From Streptococcus sanguinis (lineage in GTDB: Bacteria > Bacillota > Bacilli > Lactobacillales > Streptococcaceae), in the NCBI RefSeq assembly GCF_001078705.1, contig NZ_CDMW01000001.1, forward strand, positions 690,509 through 754,508: DNA of 64,000 bases, written 5' to 3'. A model generated the notes under the pieces. The model searched no databases. It worked only from the letters and a program-made list of their open reading frames with translations, and had not been told where the DNA came from. Every line of letters begins with the position of its first letter. Positions within the stretch are counted from its first letter, which is position 1. The translations under genes were made by a program, and so were the position numbers. Below, piece by piece: positions 54,568 to 64,000 of this stretch.

Positions 54568-57012
54568 ATGACACAAAATGATTATAAGTATGCCGTTGTG
54601 GACTTGGAGGCTACAGGAACGGGTAGCAATGCAAAGATTATCCAGATTGGCATTGTTCTGATTGAGAATGGAATCATTGCCAAGACTTATGAAACAGATG
54701 TCAATCCTCATGAGGAACTGGATGAGCATATCAAAGAGCTGACAGGTTTGGATGATGAGCGGCTTGGCCGAGCTCCGGAGTTTTCTCAGGTAGCAGCTGA
54801 GGTATATGAGCTGATTCAGGATGCGATTTTTGTCGCTCATAATGTCAAGTTTGATGCCAATCTATTAGCGGAGGCCCTTTTCTGGGAAGGTTTTGACTTG
54901 CTGACACCGCGTGTGGACACGGTGGAGTTGGCTCAGGTCTTTTACCCGACCTTTGATAAATATTCCTTGGGAAATCTCTGTAATTTGCTGGATATTTCTT
55001 TAGAAAACGCCCATACTGCTCTGGCAGATGCTCAAGCGACGGCTCAGCTATTTTTAAAAATACAAGACAAAATCAAGAGCCTGCCCAAGGCCTTGGTTGA
55101 GAAAATGTTAACTTTGGCAGATAGCATTATCTATGAGTCCCGCTTGGCTATCGAGGAAGTTTATCAGACTATGCCGGATCAGCAAGATAAGGAACTGCAA
55201 TCCTGCCATGGTATTTTCCTGCGACTTCCCCAAAAGCTGACTTCGGAAAAGAAACTGTCGCAAGATTTCCTGACCAATCTATACTTGCTGGGCTTAGAAG
55301 AGCGGCCAGAACAGCTCAAGTTTGCTAGCTTTATGGAGGAAGCTCTGGATCAGCAGGAGCCTAGTTTTCTAGAGGCGCAGACAGGCTTGGGCAAGACCTT
55401 TGGCTATTTGCTGCCTATTCTGTCTAGAGGTCAAGAAAAAGTACTAGTTACGGTTCCGACTAAGATCCTGCAGGACCAGCTGCTTCAAAAGGAAGGGCGA
55501 TTGTTGGAGGAAGTATTTGGTATTTCCTTTCACAGTCTCAAGAGTCCGGAGAATTATCTCAAGCTTGACTATTTCTATCAGACATTGGATAGGGAATATG
55601 ACAACCGTCTGGTTAATCGCTGCAAGCTGCAACTCTTGGTTTGGCTGACAGAAACTAAAACAGGTGATTTGAATGAAATCGGGCAAGCTCATCGCTTCTC
55701 AAGTTACTTCAATGAAATTCGTCATGACGGCAAGCTAAGCAAGCACTCTCTTTTTTATGAGGAAGATTTTTGGCGGTTGGGACAGGTCAAGTCAGCTACC
55801 AGTCGAGTCGTGATTACTAATCATGCTTACCTGCTGACGCGTTTAGAGGATGACCAGTCTTTGCTGGACAATCGCATTCTGGTAGTTGATGAAGCTCAGA
55901 AAATGTTTTTCGCCTTGGAAAGCTTCTCTCAGGCCAGTATAAATCTAACTAAAACGCTGCAGCAGATAAATCATCTCCTTCAGGAAGAAGGGGAACTTCT
56001 GCAGCAACGGCTTTTGCAAAGTATTCAGTTTGAGCTGGCTGATGCCGCAGAGAAGCATCGCAAGAAAACATCTGAGCTAAGTCAGGAAAAGATTGCCCGG
56101 CTGCTTCAGGATGTGTCAGAGTTAAAGACTAGTGCACTGCCTGAGCTGCAGCACTTGTTCAGTGGCAAATACCAGTATTATTGGTTGGTTGATGAAGATT
56201 TGGCAGACCATCGCTTTATGACTCTACATGCTGGCCGGTCAGAATTGCTGCATTTTACCGACTTTATACCTGAAAGGGCCAAGGTTATCTTGGTTTCGTC
56301 TACTCTGGAAATCAGCTCTAAGGTCAATTTGGCGCAGTTGCTAGGCTTTGAAAGTTATCGCTTTTACAAGCTGAGAAGTAAGAAGAAGCCACTGCAGAAG
56401 CTCTTTTTAGATGAAAGTTTTCCAGCAGTAGTGGATTTGTCAACTGAGGATTTCGCTAGAGAGATTGTTGCTTGCCTGCAAGAAGTGGCAAAACTTAGTC
56501 TGCCTATCGTCGTCCTCTTCACCTCTAAAGACTTGCTTTTGACTGTTTCGGACTTGCTGGCTCTGCCGCATTTAGCCCAATATAAAAATGGCGATGCCGG
56601 CAATATCAAGCGGCGTTTTGATAGAGGAGAAGCAGGTATCCTTTTGGGATCTGGCAGTTTTTGGGAGGGGACTGATTTTGCTGAGCAAGATCAGATTATT
56701 CAGCTGATTACTCGGATTCCATTTGACAATCCCAAGGATTTTTTTGTACAGAAGATTAATAGCCGCCTGAAAGCGGAAGGCAAGAATGCCTTTTATGATT
56801 ATCAACTGCCTCTTGCAATCTTACGGCTTAAGCAGGCCATTGGCCGGACCCGGCGCAATGAGCATCAGAAATCAGCCGTCATTCTTTTGGACAACCGAAT
56901 CTCTAGTAAACGCTATGGCAAGCAGATTCAGCATCATCTGTCACAATTAGCGTCTTTGGATATTCTGCCGGAGGCAGCCATTATGCAGGAATTACAAGAC
57001 TTTTTTGATTGA
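54568..57012 (+). CDS. dinG: Bifunctional exonuclease/helicase DinG
   Basis: An 814-residue fusion found in Firmicutes: an N-terminal DnaQ-like 3'-5' exonuclease (residues 1 to about 170; VVDLEATG, FVAHNVKFD, NAHTALADAQATAQL) and a C-terminal XPD/DinG-type helicase (Walker A EAQTGLGKTFGYLLP near 270, VVDEAQKMF, GSFWEGTDF, QAIGRTRR). I see no four-cysteine iron-sulfur cluster motif, as in other Gram-positive DinG proteins, which may be nucleases more than helicases. The upstream -10 box leaves almost no leader. A terminator follows. Confidence 0.93.
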   Translation: MTQNDYKYAVVDLEATGTGSNAKIIQIGIVLIENGIIAKTYETDVNPHEELDEHIKELTGLDDERLGRAPEFSQVAAEVYELIQDAIFVAHNVKFDANLLAEALFWEGFDLLTPRVDTVELAQVFYPTFDKYSLGNLCNLLDISLENAHTALADAQATAQLFLKIQDKIKSLPKALVEKMLTLADSIIYESRLAIEEVYQTMPDQQDKELQSCHGIFLRLPQKLTSEKKLSQDFLTNLYLLGLEERPEQLKFASFMEEALDQQEPSFLEAQTGLGKTFGYLLPILSRGQEKVLVTVPTKILQDQLLQKEGRLLEEVFGISFHSLKSPENYLKLDYFYQTLDREYDNRLVNRCKLQLLVWLTETKTGDLNEIGQAHRFSSYFNEIRHDGKLSKHSLFYEEDFWRLGQVKSATSRVVITNHAYLLTRLEDDQSLLDNRILVVDEAQKMFFALESFSQASINLTKTLQQINHLLQEEGELLQQRLLQSIQFELADAAEKHRKKTSELSQEKIARLLQDVSELKTSALPELQHLFSGKYQYYWLVDEDLADHRFMTLHAGRSELLHFTDFIPERAKVILVSSTLEISSKVNLAQLLGFESYRFYKLRSKKKPLQKLFLDESFPAVVDLSTEDFAREIVACLQEVAKLSLPIVVLFTSKDLLLTVSDLLALPHLAQYKNGDAGNIKRRFDRGEAGILLGSGSFWEGTDFAEQDQIIQLITRIPFDNPKDFFVQKINSRLKAEGKNAFYDYQLPLAILRLKQAIGRTRRNEHQKSAVILLDNRISSKRYGKQIQHHLSQLASLDILPEAAIMQELQDFFD

Positions 57013-57021
57013 AACTATCTG

Positions 57022-57053
57022 AAATCAGCTGAGTTTTATTGGCTGATTTTTTA
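57022..57053 (+). terminator. Terminator after dinG
   Basis: The stem aaatcagc / gctgattt with a 12-base loop is followed by TTTT. Confidence 0.8.
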
Positions 57054-57081
57054 GTTCCATTCAGATTTTTGGGATAGAATT

Positions 57082-57090
57082 TGTTATAAT
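57082..57090 (+). promoter_or_regulatory. Extended -10 promoter for the YeiH-like gene and rodA
   Basis: TGTTATAAT lies 27 bases before the GTG at 57118. Confidence 0.6.
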
Positions 57091-57117
57091 GAGAGGCATA
57101 GGAAAGAAGGGGTGTTC

Positions 57118-58092
57118 GTGAAAAAATATTTACCAGGAATTCTGTTATCCTTTGGCATAGCGGCTGTTTCTATCTTTTTAGGCGGTTTGTTTCCCTTGAT
57201 AGGCTCTAGTGTTTTGGCTATTGTCTTGGGGATTGTTTTGAACAACAGCATGAAGCTGCCGGCTGCTTTTCAGGAAGGTCTCAGCTATTCGGGGAAGAAA
57301 TTGCTGCAGTATTCCATCATCTTTTTGGGATTTTCTATGTCCATTGGTCAGGTTTCTGAGACGGGGATTTCTTCTCTTCGTATCAGTCTTATCACTATTC
57401 TGATAGCCTTTCTGGCAGCCTATCTGGCTGGGCGTTTCTTTAAGATGAACCGTGTCTTGACTATTTTAATCGGTTTTGGAACAGCCATCTGCGGCGGTTC
57501 TGCCATTGCGGCCGCATCACCAATCTTGGAAGCTGATGAAGAGGAAATCGCCCTGTCTATCTCCACTATTTTCTTTTTCAATATTTTAGCAGTATTCATT
57601 TTCCCTTTTTTAGGGCATTTGTTACAGATGTCGGATGCCTTTTTTGGGACTTGGGCTGGAACAGCCATCAATGATACTTCGTCAGTAGTGGCAGCAGGCT
57701 ATACATATAGCCCGTCAGCTGGGGACTTGGCGACCATTGTCAAGCTTAGTCGGGCCCTGATGATTGTACCTGCTTGCTTGATCTTCGCAGCTTATCGCTA
57801 TATCAAGTCTAAGAAGTCGTCGCAAAAGACAAACTTGAAACAGATTTTTCCTTGGTTTATAGCTTGGTTTGTCCTAGCTTCACTTGTCAGCAGTCTTGGG
57901 TTTCTGCCGGCTGCTGTCATCCCCTATACAAAATTCATTTCTCAGTGGCTGATGGCTATGGCCTTGGCAGCTATTGGCGCCAAGGTTTCCTTTAAGCAGT
58001 TTAAGCAAGCAGGAGCAGCGCCTTTGCTGACTGGTGCCTTTGCTTGGTTTTGCGTCGCTGTTTCAAGCTTGATTATCCAGTATTTTTTCTAA
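57118..58092 (+). CDS. YeiH family (UPF0324) membrane protein
   Basis: A 324-residue protein with about ten membrane helices belonging to the YeiH/UPF0324 family of putative sulfate or organic-anion exporters. Family marks are GFGTAICGGSAIAAASPI and GTWAGTAINDTSSVVAAGY. The GTG at 57118 is chosen over GTG 57112 because the AAGGGG ribosome site overlaps the latter. It lies 12 bases before rodA, which suggests one transcript, without an evident functional tie. Confidence 0.87.
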   Translation: MKKYLPGILLSFGIAAVSIFLGGLFPLIGSSVLAIVLGIVLNNSMKLPAAFQEGLSYSGKKLLQYSIIFLGFSMSIGQVSETGISSLRISLITILIAFLAAYLAGRFFKMNRVLTILIGFGTAICGGSAIAAASPILEADEEEIALSISTIFFFNILAVFIFPFLGHLLQMSDAFFGTWAGTAINDTSSVVAAGYTYSPSAGDLATIVKLSRALMIVPACLIFAAYRYIKSKKSSQKTNLKQIFPWFIAWFVLASLVSSLGFLPAAVIPYTKFISQWLMAMALAAIGAKVSFKQFKQAGAAPLLTGAFAWFCVAVSSLIIQYFF

Positions 58093-58104
58093 AAAGGAGG
58101 GACT

Positions 58105-59337
58105 ATGCCCTATCAAAGACGGACGTTTGAGTCTCGGATTGATTATAGTTTAATTTTGCCCGTTTTGATGTTGCTTTCAATCGGAGTTGTAGCTATTTAC
58201 ATTGCTGTTAGTCATGATTATCCTGACAATGCATGGCCCATGGTTGGTCAGCAGATTGCCTGGATTGCGGTGGGCTTCCTGCTCAGCTTTATCCTCATGT
58301 TTTTTAACACCAAGTTTCTCTGGAAAATTACGCCTTATCTCTATGTTTTTGGTCTTGGCCTCATGGTCTTGCCTCTGATTTTTTACAGCCAATCTCTGGT
58401 AGCCTCCACTGGTGCCAAAAACTGGATTGCTATTCGTGGTGTGACCCTCTTTCAGCCCTCGGAGTTCATGAAGATTTCATATATTCTCATGCTGTCGCGG
58501 CTGGTGGTTCATTTTCTCCAGAAACACAAGCAGGATGAGCGAACCTTGGCTTTAGACTTTTTTCTGATTCTGAAGCTTGGGCTCTACACAGTGCCTGTTC
58601 TGGTTCTGTTAACCCTTCAAAGTGATTTGGGCACAGCTCTGGTTTTTGTTGCTATATACGGCGGCATTGTTCTACTGTCAGGTGTTTCTTGGAAGATTAT
58701 CCTGCCGGTCTTTCTGACGGGAGTCCTGCTATTGGGAGGATTTCTCTTTATCTTTATTTCCGATGGCGGCCGTGCCTTTCTGCATAATCTAGGCATGCCA
58801 ACCTACCAAATCAATCGGATTTTGGCTTGGCTTCATCCTTTTGACTACGCTCAGACGACCACTTTCCAGCAAGCACAGGGACAAATCGCTGTCGGAAGCG
58901 GCGGTCTGACTGGCCAAGGCTTTAATGTCTCTAATCTCTTGGTGCCTGTTCGGGAAAGCGATATGATTTTTACCGTCATTGCAGAAGATTTTGGCTTTTT
59001 GGGCTCGACCATGGTTATCATGCTCTATTTACTGCTGATTTACCGCATGCTCAAGATTACGATTAAATCTAACAACCAGTTTTATACTTATATCTCAACT
59101 GGCTTTATCATGATGCTACTCTTCCATATCTTTGAAAATATTGGAGCAGTGACAGGGATTCTGCCTCTGACAGGGATTCCGCTGCCCTTTATCTCACAGG
59201 GTGGTTCTTCCATCATCAGTAATCTTATTGGTGTCGGTCTCCTGCTGTCCGTCTCCTATCAGAACAGCCTGGCGGATGAAAAGAAGGAGCGAATTCCTGC
59301 AGTCCGAAAAAAAGTCGTACTGAAGAAATTAAAATAA
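58105..59337 (+). CDS. rodA: Rod shape/elongation peptidoglycan polymerase RodA (SEDS)
   Basis: A 410-residue SEDS-family polymerase with ten helices that builds glycan strands with a class B PBP in peripheral wall growth. SEDS motifs are visible: FQPSEFMKISYI, LQSDLGTALVF, the extracellular VGSGGLTGQGF, PVRESDMIFTVIAEDFGF and GIPLPFISQGGSS. RodA rather than FtsW is favoured by the neighbours, since rodA stands before gyrB in related streptococci. AAAGGAGG precedes the ATG. Confidence 0.92.
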   Translation: MPYQRRTFESRIDYSLILPVLMLLSIGVVAIYIAVSHDYPDNAWPMVGQQIAWIAVGFLLSFILMFFNTKFLWKITPYLYVFGLGLMVLPLIFYSQSLVASTGAKNWIAIRGVTLFQPSEFMKISYILMLSRLVVHFLQKHKQDERTLALDFFLILKLGLYTVPVLVLLTLQSDLGTALVFVAIYGGIVLLSGVSWKIILPVFLTGVLLLGGFLFIFISDGGRAFLHNLGMPTYQINRILAWLHPFDYAQTTTFQQAQGQIAVGSGGLTGQGFNVSNLLVPVRESDMIFTVIAEDFGFLGSTMVIMLYLLLIYRMLKITIKSNNQFYTYISTGFIMMLLFHIFENIGAVTGILPLTGIPLPFISQGGSSIISNLIGVGLLLSVSYQNSLADEKKERIPAVRKKVVLKKLK

Positions 59338-59409
59338 AGATAAAGTAAGTTTTTGACTCACAAATCAGATGCGATTTTGTGACTGGCTCATCTCAGAAAG
59401 GATATTTTC

Positions 59410-59958
59410 ATGAAAAAAGCAGCTTTACTCTTAGCTCCCGGCTTTGAAGAAATCGAGGCCCTGACGGTTGTGGATGTCTTGCGCCGTGCAGGTCTTGTCT
59501 GTGATATGATTGGTTTTGATGAATCAGTGACTGGATCTCACGCCATCACTGTTCAAGCGGATCAGGTCTGGAAGGGCAGACTGGATGACTACGATATGGT
59601 CATTTTGCCAGGGGGGATGCCAGGATCGGCTAATCTTCGTGACGATGACCGCCTGATGCAGCTTTTGCAGGATTTTCAGCAGGCGGATAAATGTATCGCT
59701 GCCATTTGTGCCGCTCCCATTGCTCTTGACCGCGCAGGTATCTTGACTGGTAAATATTTCACTTGCTATGATGGTGCTCAAGACAATATTAAAAATGGAA
59801 CTTACCGTAAAGAAACAGTTCTTGTTGATGGGAAGCTGATTACTAGCCGTGGTCCATCGACTGCCTTGGCTTTCGCCTATGAGCTGGTTCGTCAGCTGGG
59901 CGGAGACGCTGACCAGTTGGCTGATGCCATGCTTTACACAGATGTATTTGGAAACTAA
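59410..59958 (+). CDS. DJ-1/PfpI family protein
   Basis: A 182-residue DJ-1 (ThiJ) family protein. The nucleophile elbow with the reactive cysteine is AICAAP (near residue 99) and the conserved acid near the start is GFEEIEA. Members are glyoxalase III, deglycase or stress proteins; the exact activity is unknown. GAAAGGATA precedes the ATG. A 9-base imperfect hairpin without T tail (59358-59382) lies between rodA and this gene. A terminator follows. Confidence 0.9.
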   Translation: MKKAALLLAPGFEEIEALTVVDVLRRAGLVCDMIGFDESVTGSHAITVQADQVWKGRLDDYDMVILPGGMPGSANLRDDDRLMQLLQDFQQADKCIAAICAAPIALDRAGILTGKYFTCYDGAQDNIKNGTYRKETVLVDGKLITSRGPSTALAFAYELVRQLGGDADQLADAMLYTDVFGN

Positions 59959-59965
59959 AGAAGAG

Positions 59966-59996
59966 GCTGGGATTCATAATGTTTCCCAGCTTTTTT
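59966..59996 (+). terminator. Terminator after the DJ-1 gene
   Basis: The stem gctggga / tcccagc with an 11-base loop is followed by TTTTTT. Confidence 0.82.
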
Positions 59997-60181
59997 GAAG
60001 TCTTATGCACCTTTGCCGCCCCCTACATGGGACGGGTTCAGAGATGTTGGAATGGACGAAATTAGCAGCCATTTTTAAATTTTAGATTCTTTGAGATATT
60101 TTGTTTAGAAAAAGGGTTGAAAAAAGTCGGAAAAGTGCTGGGTTCGGGCAAATATTAGCCCCTTTTTCATGAAAATTATGG

Positions 60182-60187
60182 TATAAT
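60182..60187 (+). promoter_or_regulatory. -10 box directly in front of the HAD-gyrB operon
   Basis: TATAAT is followed by seven bases (GAAAGGT) and the ATG at 60195, so the mRNA should be leaderless or carry one leader base. Confidence 0.5.
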
Positions 60188-60194
60188 GAAAGGT

Positions 60195-60761
60195 ATGAAT
60201 TATCAAGATTACATCTGGGATTTAGGTGGAACACTCTTGGATAATTATGAAACTTCAACAGCAGCTTTTGTTCAAACCTTGAAAGAGTACGGTTTGCAAG
60301 CTGGTCATGACGAAGTTTATAAGGCCCTCAAGGTGTCTACGGACTATGCAGTCCAGCATTTTGCTCCCCAAGAAAAAGACTTTTTGAAGTTTTATAAGAC
60401 CAATGAAGCAGAAGAGTTGACTCATCCTGTCTTATTTGACGGCGCAGCAGACTTGCTTAGGCGGATTGTGGACAAGGGTGGTCGGAACTTTCTGGTCTCC
60501 CACAGGGACAATCAAGTGCTGGAATTCTTGGAGAAAACTGCCATTGCATCAGCATTTACAGAAGTGGTGACATCGGCGAATGGCTTTCCAAGGAAACCCT
60601 CACCAGACTCCATGCTATATTTAAAAGACAAGTATCAGATTGTCTCTGGTTTGGTCATTGGTGACCGTCCACTGGATATTGAAGCAGGGCAGGCAGCTGG
60701 CTTTGATACCTATCTCTTTGATAATATGCAGCATCTTGAAGAATTTATAGATATTGATTAG
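60195..60761 (+). CDS. HAD superfamily protein with DLGGT motif
   Basis: A 188-residue HAD-fold protein (IWDLGGTLLDNY, LVSHRD, KPSPDSMLYL, VIGDRPLDIEAGQAAG). The canonical first motif DxDGT is changed to DLGGT: the nucleophile Asp is kept, the acid/base Asp is Gly. The same change is, as I recall, present in the pneumococcal homologue, so it is inherited, not a sequencing fault. Phosphatase activity may be altered or slow. The gene precedes gyrB by 12 bases and is co-transcribed with it. The ATG at 60186 overlaps the -10 box and is rejected. Confidence 0.87.
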   Translation: MNYQDYIWDLGGTLLDNYETSTAAFVQTLKEYGLQAGHDEVYKALKVSTDYAVQHFAPQEKDFLKFYKTNEAEELTHPVLFDGAADLLRRIVDKGGRNFLVSHRDNQVLEFLEKTAIASAFTEVVTSANGFPRKPSPDSMLYLKDKYQIVSGLVIGDRPLDIEAGQAAGFDTYLFDNMQHLEEFIDID

Positions 60762-62723
<1,962 letters not shown>

Positions 62724-62759
62724 AAAAATCAGAAAAATCAACCATTATGGGCAAAAATA

Positions 62760-62768
62760 TGATATAAT
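62760..62768 (+). promoter_or_regulatory. Extended -10 promoter for ezrA
   Basis: TGATATAAT lies 41 bases before the ATG at 62810. Confidence 0.6.
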
Positions 62769-62809
62769 CATTATGTTTGCTTTATAGTAACAATGTGAAG
62801 GAGTTCTAT

Positions 62810-64000
62810 ATGTCTATTGGACTAGTTATTCTCGTTGCTGTGGTAGCTCTGCTTTTGGTTGTCGGCTATGGTACTGCAGTTCTGATGAGAAAGAGAAATG
62901 AAGCTTTACTTCAAAATTTGGAGGAGAGAAAAGAAGCACTTTACAATCTCCCTGTGAATGATGAAGTTGAAGAAGTAAAAAATATGCATTTGATTGGGCA
63001 GAGTCAGGTAGCCTTCCGTGAATGGAATCAAAAATGGGTAGACTTGTCCTTAAATTCATTTGCTGATATCGAAAATAATCTATTTGAAGCAGAAGGTTAC
63101 AATAATTCTTTCCGTTTCATAAAAGCCAAGCATGCCATTGGCAATATTGAGAGTCAGATTGATTTGATTGACGAAGATATCAAGATGATTCGTGCTGCCT
63201 TGGAAGATCTTAAAGAGCAAGAGTCTAAAAACAGCGGTCGTGTGCTCCATGCCTTGGATTTGTTTGAAAAACTGCAAACTCAGGTGGCGGAGAATGCAGA
63301 CTCGTATGGGCAAGCCCTAGCTGAGATTGAAAAACAGCTGGAAAATATTCAGTCAGAGTTTTCTCAGTTTGTGACCCTTAATTCTTCAGGTGACCCGGTT
63401 GAGGCGGCTGAAATTTTGGATAAAGCCGAGGATCATATTCTTGCTTTGACACATATCGTTGAGAAAGTTCCTGCCATTGTCGAAGAGTTGACTGTGAAAT
63501 TGCCAGATCAGTTGGAAGACTTAGAATCTGGTCACCGTAAGCTCTTGGAATCTGGTTATCACTTTATCGAAACAGATATAGAGTCGCGCTTCCAGCAGCT
63601 TCATGCAAGTCTCAAACGCAACGAAGCCAACATTTCAGCCCTAGAGCTGGATAATGCTGAGTATGAAAATGAGCAGGCGCAAGAAGAGATTAACGCTCTC
63701 TATGAAATTTTTACGCGGGAAATTGAAGCCCACAAAGTAGTGGAGAAGCTGATTAAAAACTTGCCTAGCTATCTGGCTCATACAAAGGAAAACAACCAGC
63801 AACTCCAAAAAGAGATAGAACGTTTATCTCAAACTTTCCTTCTCTCTGATACGGAAACTTCTCATGTCAAGGAGTTGCAGGCTGAGCTTTCTGCTCAGGA
63901 AGATGTGGTACTTAGCGCGGTAGAAGATTCCTCTGAAACCAAGCAAGCTTATTCTGTGGTTCAGGAAGAGTTGGAAGCTATCCAAGAGCGTTTGAAAGAA
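62810..64000 (+). CDS. ezrA: Septation ring regulator EzrA, 5' part
   Basis: The first 397 codons of EzrA, cut by the window end. A short outer start and one membrane helix (LVILVAVVALLLVVGYGTAV, residues 5-24) are followed by a long coiled-coil cytoplasmic part (for example LEERKEALYNLP and the spectrin-like helices after residue 50). EzrA modulates FtsZ ring assembly and links it to wall synthesis. The start at 62810 follows GAAGGAG and gives MSIGLVILVAVV. Position after gyrB agrees with related genomes. Confidence 0.94.
   Translation, partial: MSIGLVILVAVVALLLVVGYGTAVLMRKRNEALLQNLEERKEALYNLPVNDEVEEVKNMHLIGQSQVAFREWNQKWVDLSLNSFADIENNLFEAEGYNNSFRFIKAKHAIGNIESQIDLIDEDIKMIRAALEDLKEQESKNSGRVLHALDLFEKLQTQVAENADSYGQALAEIEKQLENIQSEFSQFVTLNSSGDPVEAAEILDKAEDHILALTHIVEKVPAIVEELTVKLPDQLEDLESGHRKLLESGYHFIETDIESRFQQLHASLKRNEANISALELDNAEYENEQAQEEINALYEIFTREIEAHKVVEKLIKNLPSYLAHTKENNQQLQKEIERLSQTFLLSDTETSHVKELQAELSAQEDVVLSAVEDSSETKQAYSVVQEELEAIQERLKE

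Overview
The window is chromosomal DNA of a streptococcus of the mitis/sanguinis group, most likely Streptococcus sanguinis. The evidence is the accessory Sec locus serving an SASTSASV-type serine-rich adhesin (SrpA/GspB family), MurM/MurN, MntE with a riboswitch-controlled P-type ATPase, the gene order pfkA-pyk-signal peptidase and rodA-DJ-1-HAD-gyrB-ezrA, and promoters of the extended -10 type (TGnTATAAT). I see no rRNA, tRNA, insertion sequence, prophage or CRISPR array.

Region 1 (1-17342) is the adhesin glycosylation and export locus. It holds the 3' end of the serine-rich repeat adhesin (LPQTG anchor), a three-module glycosyltransferase, an Nss/Gtf3-type glucosyltransferase, secY2, asp1, asp2, asp3, secA2, gtfA, gtfB, asp4 and asp5. 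GtfA/GtfB start O-GlcNAc modification of the adhesin, Nss/Gtf3 and the large transferase extend it, Asp1-3 with SecA2 deliver it, and SecY2-Asp4-Asp5 form the channel. Two frameshifts are visible here: a 2-base GC gain in the adhesin repeats (about 619-622) and a 1-base loss in secY2 (about 7881). They are either sequencing errors or real lesions in one pathway.

Region 2 (17343-37605) is mostly core: lrgAB, an ABC exporter, dnaE, pfkA, pyk, a signal peptidase I homologue lacking both catalytic residues, a lipoprotein with a tandem duplication, mntE, pcrA, a Nudix hydrolase, metY, a GtrB-like transferase with a multi-TM partner, rmlD and tpiA.

Region 3 (37606-50650) is rich in cell-wall functions: a 1290-residue wall hydrolase (GH25, seven Bsp-like repeats, CHAP-like end), a minus-strand operon HD hydrolase-HAD phosphatase-murM-murN, a DUF1934 protein, a manganese riboswitch with its P-type ATPase, and a metallophosphoesterase.

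Region 4 (50651-64000) is core: prfB with its programmed +1 frameshift, ftsE-ftsX, a metallo-beta-lactamase-fold hydrolase, dinG, a YeiH-type membrane protein, rodA, a DJ-1 protein, a HAD protein with a DLGGT motif, gyrB and the 5' part of ezrA. Four genes (HD hydrolase, metallophosphoesterase, dinG, HAD) have a -10 box placed so close to the ATG that their mRNAs should be leaderless or nearly so.
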